DNA of 64,000 bases from Paradesertivirga sp965650335 (GCA_965650335.1 CBFGOI010000008.1:11650-75649), one strand, 5' to 3'. Counted from the first letter of the stretch, positions 1-9,134 are shown. Notes: generated from the sequence alone by a model not told the origin. Translations and numbers: made by a program.

Positions 1-1440
1 TACGCCGATAAAAAAAACACCTTTGGCTTTATGTTCCGCGGATTCCTGCGCAATGGCTTGAGAGAGGCCATAAACAACACAAATGAACTGGACGGAGAAG
101 GTGGGCCATTAATCAGCTCGTTTAACACCTTAAATAATACCAGCAGCAAGCGAGACAATTACTCGGGAAACCTTAACTGGAAGCACAGCTTTGACACGCT
201 TGGCACCGACTTGAACATCGATTTCGACTACTCAAAGTTTAATATCACAAATAATAGCATTATAAACACCACTGAAGGATCAGCTAACTATACCAACACG
301 CAACTGATTGATAATCCGGTTCAATTAGTGGTATTAAAAGCAGATTTTTCGCGGGCGTTTGGCGAAAAAACCTCTTTGGAGCTTGGCGGAAAATCAAGCA
401 TTGCAACAATAGATAATTTTCTGACCTACACAAAAAGCGGAATTGTTGACCCGGAAAGGACCACCAATTTTAAATACCTGGAAAATGTCAATGCTTTGTA
501 CACATCCTTCCAGCATAAAATCAACAAATGGGAAATTAAAGGAGGCCTGCGTGCAGAACAGACTGTTGCAAGTGGCGAACAACAATCGGCAAAGGTTCTT
601 GATAGAAATTATGTACAACTTTTCCCTTCCTTATTTATCACCCGGGCGGTAACTCCTAAGCTTTCTACGATTTTACAATATAGCAGGAGGGTCAACAGGC
701 CTAGCTTTCAACAGCAAAATCCCTTCATTCAGTATATTGATTCATTAACCTACACTCAGGGTAATCCAACTTTACGGCCGGAAACTGCTGATCAATATAA
801 GCTTTCGTTGACTTACCAAAACCAGCCATTCTTCGCCCTTAGCTATAACAAGAAGCACGATGTAATTTTCGATAATGCTCCCAGACAAGATGGAAAACTA
901 ACATACACTACAACTGAGAACTTAGGGACTTTTGATAATTTTGCTGCCGAGTTAAATTTCCCTGTTAAGCTTGGCAAAACAATAAGTGGCTATGGCGGAA
1001 ACCAAGTAATTTTCAATCGCTATCAGGCCGATTATTTGGGCGGAACTTATAAGAAAAGCAAATGGAACTGGCTGGCCTACTGGCAGATTGCTTATAAACC
1101 CGTGGCATCGCTTAACTTTGAACTATCAGGTTATTATATGACCAAATTTCTAAACGAATTTATCACCATCGACAATCTTGGAAGCCTTAATTTCGCTGTA
1201 CAAAAAACATTTTGGGATAAAAAGGCCAAGCTAAGCCTGAATGTCAATGATATCTTTTTCAGCGACAATACATCTGGGGTTCTGAAATACCGAGAAATTG
1301 ATTTAAACTTCCGTCAGGCCTACGAAAGCAGGAATGCAAGATTAACCCTCAGCTATTCTTTTGGCAATCAAAAACTTTCTGCTGCTCGCAACAGAAAAAC
1401 TGCTTCTGAAGAGGAAACAAACAGGGTAAAAGACAAGTAA
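1..1440 (+). CDS. outer membrane beta-barrel protein, 3' part
   Basis: The reading frame is open from base 1, so the gene begins before the window; about 479 residues are visible. The product looks like the C-terminal barrel of a TonB-dependent-receptor-like protein of the OMP_b-brl family. Alternating strand-like segments are rich in aromatic residues and Asn (for example RPETADQYKLSLTYQNQ and KLSLNVNDIFF). A late strand LTLSYSFGNQ is followed by a charged tail NRVKDK. Members sit in the outer membrane, but the plug and any CarboxypepD_reg domain lie outside the window, so no substrate can be given. The family call is fairly safe, while a true TonB-dependent function is inference. Confidence 0.8.
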   Translation, partial: YADKKNTFGFMFRGFLRNGLREAINNTNELDGEGGPLISSFNTLNNTSSKRDNYSGNLNWKHSFDTLGTDLNIDFDYSKFNITNNSIINTTEGSANYTNTQLIDNPVQLVVLKADFSRAFGEKTSLELGGKSSIATIDNFLTYTKSGIVDPERTTNFKYLENVNALYTSFQHKINKWEIKGGLRAEQTVASGEQQSAKVLDRNYVQLFPSLFITRAVTPKLSTILQYSRRVNRPSFQQQNPFIQYIDSLTYTQGNPTLRPETADQYKLSLTYQNQPFFALSYNKKHDVIFDNAPRQDGKLTYTTTENLGTFDNFAAELNFPVKLGKTISGYGGNQVIFNRYQADYLGGTYKKSKWNWLAYWQIAYKPVASLNFELSGYYMTKFLNEFITIDNLGSLNFAVQKTFWDKKAKLSLNVNDIFFSDNTSGVLKYREIDLNFRQAYESRNARLTLSYSFGNQKLSAARNRKTASEEETNRVKDK

Positions 1441-1484
1441 TTTATTGGCAGCAATTACTAGTACTATAAAGCTACCTATTAAAA

Positions 1485-1721
1485 TTAAACATGTACTTCT
1501 GCAGGAATAATATTGGAAGATTCCAGGTATTCGATACAATTAAAAATAGACAAACGACTGTTTAATATCTCAATATGTCGAGTGTCCGTATTGTAGTAAA
1601 ACTGGTTATTACCCATGAAGCGTTCGTTGTGGCCTCTTTTAATTTCAATATTTAATTCTTCAAAAGATTTATACCGTTTGAAAAACCGTTTGCGTCCGTG
1701 GCGTTTAAATAGAATATACAT
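1485..1721 (-). CDS. small hypothetical protein (78 aa)
   Basis: I do not recognise this protein. It has a basic N-terminus (FKRHGRKRFFKRYKSF) followed by a mixed, fairly hydrophilic sequence, with no signal peptide or membrane segment. The ATG start lies 11 bases from the start of a plus-strand reading frame at 1733, so the two would be divergently transcribed. Residue use looks like real coding sequence, but the small size makes it uncertain. Confidence 0.4.
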   Translation of the reverse strand: MYILFKRHGRKRFFKRYKSFEELNIEIKRGHNERFMGNNQFYYNTDTRHIEILNSRLSIFNCIEYLESSNIIPAEVHV

Positions 1722-1732
1722 ACCTCTTTAAC

Positions 1733-1978
1733 ATGGAAACTGCAGAAAAGATCTACCGATTTCATAATCAGGTATTTGCCATTAACAAAGTGGTTTATAC
1801 CTATACACTGGTGGCAAATTATGAGGTTTCACGCAACGATTTTTCATATCAAATTAGCCCTGGCGAAAATCAAACCGGAAAGTGGCTTAGATTAAAAAAC
1901 AAGTTCCTTAATTTGTTGTTCTTTAAGAATAAACCACTTTTATATACGATACATTATTATTTTAGTTTATATTATTGA
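1733..1978 (+). CDS. small hypothetical protein (81 aa), uncertain
   Basis: Unrecognised. The first 55 residues look protein-like (METAEKIYRFHNQVF, NYEVSRNDFSYQISPGEN). The tail after residue 58 is an AT-driven run of Leu, Phe and Tyr that could be read-through into non-coding DNA. This suggests a truncated gene or a chance frame. It is divergent from the small gene ending at 1485. Confidence 0.28.
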   Translation: METAEKIYRFHNQVFAINKVVYTYTLVANYEVSRNDFSYQISPGENQTGKWLRLKNKFLNLLFFKNKPLLYTIHYYFSLYY

Positions 1979-2298
1979 GTCTTAGTAAAAAACGATGTAG
2001 AGATTTTTACCCTTTAATATCCTGAATGGTCTTTTTTTACACCATTTTAAATTACTAAGTAAATTCAACGCTCTCCACAATTTACAAAAATAGCAGCTCA
2101 TTATTTCTAAAGGTTATCTTTCTGGTTAATAATGGGAAGTTTTTTTATATAACTTGATTTTAGGCAGAATATTTGCACAGATAGAAATAGGATGAAAGGG
2201 ACCCTGTGTGAATTTTTTTCCAAAACCAAAACTAAATCCAACATTTGTATCGTTTGTATCGTAAACAATATGTCTATGAAAAAATTAAAGATGATAAT
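1979..2298. other. gene-free AT-rich interval
   Basis: No convincing gene is seen here. The only structure noted is a perfect tandem pair of the 9-mer TTTGTATCG at 2244-2261, about 38 bases before the next gene. TTTG and TA elements inside it resemble parts of the Bacteroidota promoter, so it may hold the promoter of the gene at 2299. Confidence 0.4.
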
Positions 2299-2970
2299 AT
2301 GAGTAACCATCAAGAAATGAAAGATTCCGAATACGAAAAGAATCTTGAAATGGGACTTAGTTTCTTCAATAATCTTCAGTACGAGATGTTTGCTTTCGCG
2401 TTCAGTTTATTATTCGCTGGAGAACTTAAAGATGTAGGAGATAATGTTTCAAAAGATGAGCCGCTGGTATTAGATCCTAGCCTTTTAGCCCTGTCTACTG
2501 ATAAAAATGTGCAGCTTCTTGGCGAATTAAGTAGTAGGTTAGGGACCAGAACTGCTTACCTGGCGAGCCATATCAGTACGAGTCTAAAAACCGGACCGGA
2601 AATATTACAAAGTCCTGAAGCAAAAAAGCCAGCTGATACTTCTGCTCTCGAAAATAATGACTACGATAGGATATTCCTGAAGTGCGTAGGAATCTTAATT
2701 GAATATAGCTTTGGAATAGTCTCCATTCTAGAAAATTTTGTAACCAAGGCATCCAATGGTAAAATAGCCCCAAAAAGTAAGGGGACTGACTTAATCGAAA
2801 GAATTGACGCCTTACGCCCTTATAGTGATGAAAACATGATAATATTACTGGATATGGCTTCATATTTAGAATCAACCTTGTCCAAAATATTATACGAAGA
2901 CGCTTCTGGCCGCGGCTTACTAAAAAACAAATCAGCCATAGAGCTAATCGGTCTTTTCAAAGGCGAATAG
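2299..2970 (+). CDS. hypothetical helical protein (223 aa)
   Basis: I do not recognise a family. The sequence is hydrophilic and predicted mostly helical, with no signal peptide or clear membrane span. Acidic and Ser/Leu-rich stretches occur throughout, for example SPEAKKPADTSALENND near the middle. An in-frame ATG at 2245 would add 18 residues (MYRLYRKQYVYEKIKDDN). I chose 2299 because that extension is atypical and runs through the promoter-like TTTGTATCG pair. The gene stands alone between short unknown genes. Confidence 0.6.
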   Translation: MSNHQEMKDSEYEKNLEMGLSFFNNLQYEMFAFAFSLLFAGELKDVGDNVSKDEPLVLDPSLLALSTDKNVQLLGELSSRLGTRTAYLASHISTSLKTGPEILQSPEAKKPADTSALENNDYDRIFLKCVGILIEYSFGIVSILENFVTKASNGKIAPKSKGTDLIERIDALRPYSDENMIILLDMASYLESTLSKILYEDASGRGLLKNKSAIELIGLFKGE

Positions 2971-3013
2971 ACCGGGTTATTCCGCTTGAGGATAGAGAAG
3001 CAAGATTGTCATT

Positions 3014-3265
3014 CTAATCACCTTGCTTTTCTAATATCAATTCTTTACCCTCGCCGCTTCGTTCTACCCTAACTATTATTGGTTTATCCCGCACCTCCAG
3101 AGTTTCCGCTATGCGGTTTAGCTGACTATTGATTTTCTGGCATACCACATCAAAACGCTTATTATCATCAGGCACCAGAATAACTATTACTCCTTTCTGT
3201 AAATCAACCTCATAATCATTAAAGGTTAAAACGATTTCGTTATAGTATTGATAAAGTACATCCAT
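3014..3265 (-). CDS. small hypothetical protein (83 aa)
   Basis: Unrecognised small soluble protein. It has a regular beta/alpha-looking pattern: VDLQKGVIVILVPDD, then a helix with QKINSQLNRIAETLE, then PIIVRVERSG. No signal peptide or membrane segment is present. It converges with the gene ending at 2970, with 43 bases between the stops. Composition and balanced residue use favour a real gene. Confidence 0.5.
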   Translation of the reverse strand: MDVLYQYYNEIVLTFNDYEVDLQKGVIVILVPDDNKRFDVVCQKINSQLNRIAETLEVRDKPIIVRVERSGEGKELILEKQGD

Positions 3266-3403
3266 TTGAGGGGTGTTATAATGGCAAATATACAGTTATA
3301 GCTTAATTGCCTTGGTATAGCCTTCTAAACTAACTCCCGGATTACTTTGATTTTGAAAAGAGTTTTATCTGGGTAAGTAGATTGCTGGATGACGAAAGCA
3401 TAG

Positions 3404-3428
3404 GAGCTCCCCGGATATCAGGGAGCTC
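3404..3428. other. 8-bp inverted repeat
   Basis: Perfect arms GAGCTCCC (3404-3411) and GGGAGCTC (3421-3428) with a 9-base loop lie between the small gene starting at 3265 and the SRPBCC gene ending at 3492. There is no T-run on either side, so a classical terminator is not well supported. Confidence 0.3.
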
Positions 3429-3491
3429 GTTATAACTCGTTATAAAAGGATGTTAAGGACGAAGGTGATAGGCTTTCGGTTTAACCAGGCC

Positions 3492-3911
3492 TTAATTTTC
3501 CTCCACGTATTTTTTAAAGCTATCTAATATTGCCTGCCAGCCGCTTCTTTGCATTTCTTCGGGATTAGTATCTTCGGCCTCAAAGGTTTCTACGATTTTA
3601 GTTTCTCTGCCATTATCCGAAAAGAGCACTTTTACATTTCTTCCATCAGCAATGGTGTATTCAATTAATTTCTGATCTTCTATATTGGTGTAAACACCTT
3701 CAAAATCAAAACTCATGCTTCCATCTCGGGCAGCCATCGTGGTTTTAAGCTTGCCACCGACATGGAGATCATTTTCGGCATAGGGCGCATGCCAGTCGCT
3801 GGATGCCTGGCACCACTGTGTTATATGCTCAGGCGCGTTCCAAAATTCCCAAACTTTTGATACAGGAGCTTTAATAGTGTTCTCTACGGTGATTTGTGTT
3901 TTAGTTTCCAT
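3492..3911 (-). CDS. SRPBCC / AHSA1-like domain protein
   Basis: This 139-residue protein matches a single START/Bet v1-like ligand-binding fold of the AHSA1-like type. The N-terminal strand TVENTIKAPVSKVWEFW and the following HITQWCQASSDWHAP are typical. A middle beta region carries GGKLKTTMAARDGSMSFDFEG, and a final long helix contains GWQAILDSFKKYVEE. Such small stand-alone proteins bind hydrophobic ligands or act as stress-related proteins, and the ligand cannot be read from sequence. A second member of the superfamily lies at 5495. A well-formed promoter precedes the start. Confidence 0.85.
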   Translation of the reverse strand: METKTQITVENTIKAPVSKVWEFWNAPEHITQWCQASSDWHAPYAENDLHVGGKLKTTMAARDGSMSFDFEGVYTNIEDQKLIEYTIADGRNVKVLFSDNGRETKIVETFEAEDTNPEEMQRSGWQAILDSFKKYVEEN

Positions 3912-3936
3912 ATTGGTTTTTCTTTTAATTGTATAA

Positions 3937-3965
3937 CAAAGATATGGCTATATGCAGGTGCCAAA
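3937..3965 (-). promoter_or_regulatory. Bacteroidota-type promoter of the SRPBCC gene
   Basis: On the minus strand TTTG (3965-3962) is followed after 17 bases by TATCTTTG (3944-3937), a full match to the TAnnTTTG -7 box. It ends 26 bases before the start codon at 3911. The spacing is at the short end of the usual range. Confidence 0.55.
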
Positions 3966-4050
3966 TAGTGTGCAAAAACGACAATTAAAGGGGCATTTTA
4001 CGACACAAAAAACGTGAAAAGACTATAGAGAATTGATCATAATTATGATG

Positions 4051-4821
4051 TTATTTATTCTTTATATAGATATGTTTAATGCCTTTATTCCCGGTTTCTC
4101 TCTCATCAACTTCGATAGTCGAAATTGAACGCATCAAGGGCGTAAGTTTCATAAATCCGAAATTACGCGGATCGAAATCTGGCTGTTTTTTCATTATGAG
4201 ACTTCCCACATCTGCCAGATAAGCCCAGCCGCTTTCATCGGCCACATCATTTATGGTGCTCGAAATAAGTCGCATTGTTATTTTATCTAAGTTCGGCTCT
4301 CTGACAGGTGCTTTGTGGCGGGTGCTTTTTTTCGCAAGCTGCCCGTCTGGCTTACCCTCCTCCGTCTCTTTTTCTTTTTCCCCACCCAAAATTTCAATAT
4401 AAATAAACCTGTCGCAGGCCACAATAAAGGGATTCAGTGTTTTCTTTTGCCCTATACCGATAACGGTCATTCCTGCTTCTCGAAGGCGGGTGGCAAGACG
4501 GGTGAAATCGCTATCGCTGGAAATAATACAAAATCCATCCACTTTGCCCGAATACAATATATCCATCGCATCGATAATCATGGCAGAATCCGTGGCGTTT
4601 TTGCCGGTCGAGTAGCTGTATTGCTGAATTGGGGTAATTGCATGTTCAAGCAGCACCGACTTCCAGCCGGAAACCGTAGGCTTGGTCCAATCTGCATAAA
4701 TTCTTTTGGTTGTAGGATTGCCATATTTGGCGATCTCTTCCAGGATGCCTTTAATATTCGAATAAGGAACATTATCGGCATCAATTAAAACGGCAAGGCG
4801 AAGATCTGTTGAGTGTCGCAT
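4051..4821 (-). CDS. NYN domain / OST-HTH (LOTUS) protein
   Basis: This is a 256-residue LabA-like PIN-fold protein. The N-terminal NYN domain (about residues 8-145) has the expected acidic residues: LAVLIDADNVPYSNI, then TDSAMIIDAMDILYSG, then FCIISSDSDFTRLA. These form a metal-binding RNase-like site. After a charged linker (EKEKETEEGKPDG) the C-terminal region from about residue 180 resembles an OST-HTH/LOTUS domain, which binds RNA in other proteins. Known relatives are putative ribonucleases of unknown target. It is a single gene, divergent from the VOC gene. Confidence 0.85.
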   Translation of the reverse strand: MRHSTDLRLAVLIDADNVPYSNIKGILEEIAKYGNPTTKRIYADWTKPTVSGWKSVLLEHAITPIQQYSYSTGKNATDSAMIIDAMDILYSGKVDGFCIISSDSDFTRLATRLREAGMTVIGIGQKKTLNPFIVACDRFIYIEILGGEKEKETEEGKPDGQLAKKSTRHKAPVREPNLDKITMRLISSTINDVADESGWAYLADVGSLIMKKQPDFDPRNFGFMKLTPLMRSISTIEVDERETGNKGIKHIYIKNK

Positions 4822-4986
4822 TTCAGCTAAGGATTTTTACTAAGTTAGTTTTTTTAGGTGAGAAGATTAAGCGTGCCTGATGATGTAAAACTCTGCGCAA
4901 TCTACTCCCATATTTGTCGCGAACACCCCTCCCTGTCGCTACAAAAGAATCTGATCTTTGTTATAGACATTAAAAATCAAATCATT

Positions 4987-5460
4987 ATGCAAAAGATAAC
5001 TCCGTTTTTATGGTTCGACAGCCAGGCTGAAGAAGCTTCAAAATTTTACACGTCTATTTTTAAAGATTCAGAGATACTAGGCACAATGCCAGGTCCGGGA
5101 GAATCTGTAATGGGAGTAACGTTAAAGATTAATGGACAAGAGTTGATAGCCTTTAACGGCGGCCCGCATTTCAAGCTTACCGAAGCCATTTCATTGTTTG
5201 TAAATTGCGAAACGCAGGAAGAAGTTGATGAACTTTGGGAGAAGCTTTCGGCGGGCGGAGAAAAAAGCAGATGCGGATGGCTAAAAGATAAATTTGGATT
5301 ATCCTGGCAAATTATACCTCGAATTTTAGGAGAGATGTTGCAGGATAAGGATCGCGCGAAAGCTGATCGTGTTATGCAAGCTATGCTGAAAATGGATAAA
5401 ATAGATATCGCTTTATTAAAACAGGCTTATGAGCAGGATGCTTTAGAATTCAGCAAGTAA
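4987..5460 (+). CDS. VOC family (PhnB/glyoxalase-like) protein
   Basis: This 157-residue protein begins MQKITPFLWFDSQAEEASKFY, the usual opening of PhnB-like VOC proteins. It carries the paired beta-alpha-beta-beta-beta pattern, ending in CGWLKDKFGLSWQIIP. VOC proteins are metal-dependent isomerases, dioxygenases or resistance proteins; this subgroup has no settled activity. The frame is open upstream to 4858, but those 43 residues are not conserved-looking, so the ATG at 4987 is preferred. It is followed after 34 bases by an SRPBCC gene and probably shares its transcript. Confidence 0.85.
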   Translation: MQKITPFLWFDSQAEEASKFYTSIFKDSEILGTMPGPGESVMGVTLKINGQELIAFNGGPHFKLTEAISLFVNCETQEEVDELWEKLSAGGEKSRCGWLKDKFGLSWQIIPRILGEMLQDKDRAKADRVMQAMLKMDKIDIALLKQAYEQDALEFSK

Positions 5461-5494
5461 GATTTAGGCTTAAACTCAAAACAACTCTACTATC

Positions 5495-5947
5495 ATGGAA
5501 AAGCAAACATTCAAGATTACGATTCATGCATCGCCGGAGGAAATTTGGAACACTCTTTTCGGAGAAGCAACTTATTCTTTATGGACAGCGCCTTTCGCCG
5601 AGGGATCAAGTGTAAAAACAGATTGGAAAGAAGGAAGTAAAGCGCTGTTTCTGGATGGCAAAGGCCAAGGTATGGTTTCAATGATTGCAAAAAATATCCC
5701 CAATGAATATATGTCTATCAGGCATTTGGGATTTTATAAAGATGGCCTTGAGGATATGGATAGCGAAGAAGTTAAAAAATGGGCAGGTGCATTGGAAAAC
5801 TACACGCTGAGGCCTTCCAATGGAAATACAGAATTGCTTATTGACATGGATATTTCTGAAGAGTACAAGGATTATTTTGATGATACCTGGCCTAAAGCAT
5901 TGGAAAAGGTGAAGGAGCTTTCCGAAAAACAGCATCAACTTGCTTAA
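5495..5947 (+). CDS. SRPBCC domain protein
   Basis: This 150-residue protein belongs to the START/Bet v1-like superfamily. It opens KQTFKITIHASPEEIWNTLF, followed by YSLWTAPFAEGS, strands around GQGMVSMIAKN, and a terminal helix (WPKALEKVKELSEK). It is a second, diverged copy of the fold found at 3492, placed directly behind the VOC gene. That pairing is common in Bacteroidota and suggests joint regulation. The ligand is unknown. A strong hairpin follows the stop. Confidence 0.85.
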   Translation: MEKQTFKITIHASPEEIWNTLFGEATYSLWTAPFAEGSSVKTDWKEGSKALFLDGKGQGMVSMIAKNIPNEYMSIRHLGFYKDGLEDMDSEEVKKWAGALENYTLRPSNGNTELLIDMDISEEYKDYFDDTWPKALEKVKELSEKQHQLA

Positions 5948-5968
5948 TGCCCGATATATCTGTATCGC

Positions 5969-6007
5969 TAAAACGCAGACAGCACCTGGAGCGCTGTCTG
6001 CGTTTTA
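5969..6007. terminator. bidirectional terminator
   Basis: A perfect 15-bp stem (arm 5969-5983, arm 5993-6007) encloses a 9-base loop, with A/T runs at the outer ends of both arms. It lies between the convergent SRPBCC gene and glpD. The glpD stop codon is inside the right arm. Confidence 0.85.
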
Positions 6008-7657
6008 ACTTATAAAATCATTTTCCAGCGAAATAGGTTTCACAAAATACTGTTCCGCCAGTTCTCTAAAAGACACCAACTGACCTTCAATCCATTCTGT
6101 ACTAAAGCCTAGTTCATCTGCCATAAGACGGGCAACCAGCGGCGACATCTTTATCGCCGTATCGGCATCCAGAAATAATACTCTTAGTCTGCGAGCCAAT
6201 ACATCTTCTACGGTCCGAGCCATTTCATTTCTTACTGCCCAAACTATTTCCGCTTTTATATAAGGATGTCCCTCGATTATTTTTTCTCCCAGATACGGCT
6301 TCTCTTCAACAAGGTTTCGGATCTCCGGTTCGTCTGAGCCATAAACTGATAAATGACTGAAAGAAACATTTTTTGTAAATCCATGAATACGCATGCTTTT
6401 TGATGAGCAGGGGACCATTGCAAGCTTCCCAACTTTTATCGCCTTGTTCACTGTATCCTCAGCCATTTTCCGGTAGGTTGTCCATTTGCCCCCGGTTATG
6501 GTAATCAGGCCCGAATCAGCGACAATCAGCTTGTGACTTCTTAAGATGTCCTTTGTGATATTGGTTTCTTTATCCGGAGCTGCTAAAGGTCTTAATCCAG
6601 CATAGACCGACAATACGTCTTTTTCTGAAGGCTGACGAGTTAAATACTGACCCGCTGTTTCCAGAATAAATTCAATTTCGTCGTCCCGTGCAACCGGCTC
6701 AAGGCTTGGCTTATTTAAAGGTGTATCTGTTGTTCCAAGCACTACATAATTATACCAGGGCACAGCAAAGAGTACACGACCATCGGCGGTTTCGGGAATA
6801 AGCAGGGCTTTATTGCTTTCGAGGAAAGTCGGGGCTAATACCAGATGCACACCCTGACTTGGGCGAACGATTGGCTTTTTTGAAGCATTGTCCATGCGTA
6901 AGATATCATCTACAAAAACTCCGGTAGCGTTAACTATTACTTTAGCCTTTAAGTGATATTCGTTTTTATTCTCAAGATCGAATGCCTTTACGCCGTCTAT
7001 TTTCCCGTTGCCGTCCTTCAACAAGCCCGTTACTTTAAAATAATTCAGCAATGTACCCCCCTTTTCCGCACAGGTTTGGGCGATATTAATCGCCAGTCTT
7101 GCATCATCAAACTGGCCATCCCAATATTCTATCCCACCTTTCAATCCTTCGGATTTAATCATAGGCATATCCTGCATCAGCTGCTCTTTCCTTAAAAGTT
7201 TTGATCTGCCAATACTATATTTACCTGACAGCCAATCGTACAGTTTCAAGCCAATCAGGTATTTTAATTTAGAGAACCAGGTATAACAAGGAATTATGAA
7301 TGGTTGCTTTTTAACGATATGCGGAGCATTTTTCAACAATACACCCCTTTCCTGAAGAGATTCAAGAACTAAAGCAATATTACCCTGCGCGAGATATCGA
7401 ACACCTCCATGAACCAATTTGGTACTCCGGCTTGAGGTTCCTTTCGCAAAATCAGACTGCTCAAGAAGTAAGGTCTTAAATCCTCTCAGGGACGCATCCA
7501 GGGCGGTTCCTAATCCTGTAGCTCCGCCTCCAATAACAATAATATCCCAGCTGCTATTATCCAGGCTTTTTACAAACAGGTCGCGGTTAAAATATCCTTC
7601 TCGAGTATCTCCCATACTATCGGCTTCAGTAGTCATGCACAATCCGGATTGCTTCAC
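6005..7657 (-). CDS. glpD: glycerol-3-phosphate dehydrogenase/oxidase
   Basis: This FAD-dependent enzyme oxidises sn-glycerol 3-phosphate to dihydroxyacetone phosphate and passes electrons to the quinone pool or oxygen at the inner membrane. The dinucleotide-binding motif IIVIGGGATGLGTALDA lies near residue 40. It is followed by GTSSRSTKLVHGGVRYL, the conserved GlpD signature. A C-terminal cap region (IHGFTKN onward) includes MARTVEDVLARRLR, typical of the DAO_C domain. Its 550 residues fit the family. The first 14 residues are uncertain because Met8 and Met15 are also possible starts. It probably follows the DUF1569 gene on one transcript. Confidence 0.93.
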   Translation of the reverse strand: MKQSGLCMTTEADSMGDTREGYFNRDLFVKSLDNSSWDIIVIGGGATGLGTALDASLRGFKTLLLEQSDFAKGTSSRSTKLVHGGVRYLAQGNIALVLESLQERGVLLKNAPHIVKKQPFIIPCYTWFSKLKYLIGLKLYDWLSGKYSIGRSKLLRKEQLMQDMPMIKSEGLKGGIEYWDGQFDDARLAINIAQTCAEKGGTLLNYFKVTGLLKDGNGKIDGVKAFDLENKNEYHLKAKVIVNATGVFVDDILRMDNASKKPIVRPSQGVHLVLAPTFLESNKALLIPETADGRVLFAVPWYNYVVLGTTDTPLNKPSLEPVARDDEIEFILETAGQYLTRQPSEKDVLSVYAGLRPLAAPDKETNITKDILRSHKLIVADSGLITITGGKWTTYRKMAEDTVNKAIKVGKLAMVPCSSKSMRIHGFTKNVSFSHLSVYGSDEPEIRNLVEEKPYLGEKIIEGHPYIKAEIVWAVRNEMARTVEDVLARRLRVLFLDADTAIKMSPLVARLMADELGFSTEWIEGQLVSFRELAEQYFVKPISLENDFIS

Positions 7658-7677
7658 ACAGCCTAGTGTGTGCGGTT

Positions 7678-8130
7678 CTATACTCCGAATTGATTTAAAT
7701 GGTGATCAAGATGTTTATAAAACATAGTGTTCCATTCTTTAACAGATAACAGTCCAAAAGAATGTGATTCTTTTTTATCAAAATAACTCTCACCCAGTTG
7801 CTGAGTTTTAATGATATAGTCTATTAAACGCTTTTTTTCGATCTCAAAATCCTTTGAATCACTTATGATATAATGTGGAGCAGTTGGGTTATTCCGCTTA
7901 TAAGGGGTGTCGCTAACAACGATCTTTTTCACAAAGGTCTTAAGAATAAGCTTCATCAAGGGATTGGGCTTTTTATGTTTGTCTTCATATACGGTTTCGT
8001 AGGTAACATTGCAATGTGCCAGCATCTGTGCTACACTCATTTTCCCCCATAAGGGCTGTGAATCTGGCTTTAGCTGATTTATGCGGGTTATGATTTCATC
8101 TGTAACAGTGGGGTCGAATATATTTTTCAT
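7678..8130 (-). CDS. DUF1569 (DinB-like) protein
   Basis: This 150-residue protein resembles the DUF1569 branch of the DinB/YfiT four-helix fold. Diagnostic stretches are QPLWGKMSVAQMLAHC near residue 30 and EWNTMFYKHLDHHLNQFGV at the end, which provide the histidines of a possible metal site. No enzymatic activity is established for the family. It lies 20 bases upstream of glpD on the same strand. Confidence 0.85.
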   Translation of the reverse strand: MKNIFDPTVTDEIITRINQLKPDSQPLWGKMSVAQMLAHCNVTYETVYEDKHKKPNPLMKLILKTFVKKIVVSDTPYKRNNPTAPHYIISDSKDFEIEKKRLIDYIIKTQQLGESYFDKKESHSFGLLSVKEWNTMFYKHLDHHLNQFGV

Positions 8131-8257
8131 GATTTAATAATAGGTTTTTTTATTGAATGGATTGCGTTTTTGACAGGATTGTTTGCGGAGATAATTTTTC
8201 TGCTGTTCATTGGCGCAGAGACATTGTCTTTTGTTAATATAAGGCAGGGTGCATTTA

Positions 8258-9040
8258 TTAAAACAGCTTTTCTATAAATACGTTCAGCACTTCAATTAAT
8301 ATCAGGATGATTATGATCCACTCGAGCATGGTGCTGTGCCGGTATTGGAGCAGGGTACGAAAAAGTTCGAGGTTGTCTTTTACGATATTCAAACCTTCGT
8401 GGATGTTGCGAAAGCGCTCCTGGAGGTCGAATGTTCGTTTCATTCCCAGGTCGATTTTATTGAGGTTCTCATCGTCCCAGGTTTCGGGGGGTGAATCAAA
8501 AATATAGAGGTTCTCGGATATGCGGTTCTTAAGCAAAAGTGTTTTTCCGATATACTTTTTCAGGTTCTTTCCTGAGATATTTAACCGGCCCCTATTCTCC
8601 AGAATTTGGGTATGATAGTTTGTCTCTTCTAATAGTTTGCTGGTTTGCGAGTAGTAATAATCGAGCGCTACGGATTGCGCAACATTGAGCATAATGAGCC
8701 GGATAACCTGAATATCTGAGGCTTTTATGGATATTACGTTGTAGCCAATCTTATTCTCACCGGCATTGGTTTCTATCTCATACTCTTCGGTCATGTTTTC
8801 TTCGAAGAGATTTTTACAAAAAGGGGCAATGAGTCGCAGAAAGGAAGAGATTTGAATCGGATCGCAGTTTAAAAAGCAAACGACTCCATATTTAAATACA
8901 TAGATGTATTCGCCGGTGGCGGTTTTATAAAATAACTCGTCAGAATCGCTGTAATATAACTCACCCTTGAAGACCGATTTAAATTGCTTAACGTCAATAC
9001 TATCAGCAATCTGGTAGGATAAAACTTTCTGGGTGGCCAT
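8258..9040 (-). CDS. DUF155 / RMD1-like membrane protein
   Basis: This 260-residue protein has the DUF155 pattern seen in yeast RMD1 and bacterial relatives. There is a beta-rich N-terminal half (GEYIYVFKYGVVCFLN), a central helical region (VAQSVALDYYYSQTSKLLEET), and DSPPETWDDENLNKID before a coiled stretch. It ends in one hydrophobic anchor (MLEWIIIILILIEVLNVFIE). Eukaryotic relatives act in organelle membranes; the bacterial role is unknown. A run of 11 G lies 84 bases upstream of the start. Confidence 0.85.
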   Translation of the reverse strand: MATQKVLSYQIADSIDVKQFKSVFKGELYYSDSDELFYKTATGEYIYVFKYGVVCFLNCDPIQISSFLRLIAPFCKNLFEENMTEEYEIETNAGENKIGYNVISIKASDIQVIRLIMLNVAQSVALDYYYSQTSKLLEETNYHTQILENRGRLNISGKNLKKYIGKTLLLKNRISENLYIFDSPPETWDDENLNKIDLGMKRTFDLQERFRNIHEGLNIVKDNLELFRTLLQYRHSTMLEWIIIILILIEVLNVFIEKLF

Positions 9041-9123
9041 TTTTTAGTCCTGATGAAAAGCTCGCTTATTGGTAAAATAGTTTAATCAGGGTTTTGTTTT
9101 GGGCAGTATTGTAATGTGATAAT

Positions 9124-9134
9124 GGGGGGGGGGG
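9124..9134. repeat. G11 homopolymer
   Basis: Eleven consecutive G on the plus strand, 84 bases upstream of the DUF155 start. Such tracts are slippage-prone. Confidence 0.9.

Noticed and set aside
3404..3428. Terminator before the SRPBCC gene
   Set aside because: The hairpin lacks a T-run on either strand, so it is listed only as an inverted repeat.
4315..4788. 157-residue plus-strand frame opposite the NYN gene
   Set aside because: The minus-strand frame has clear NYN motifs; the plus frame is its shadow.
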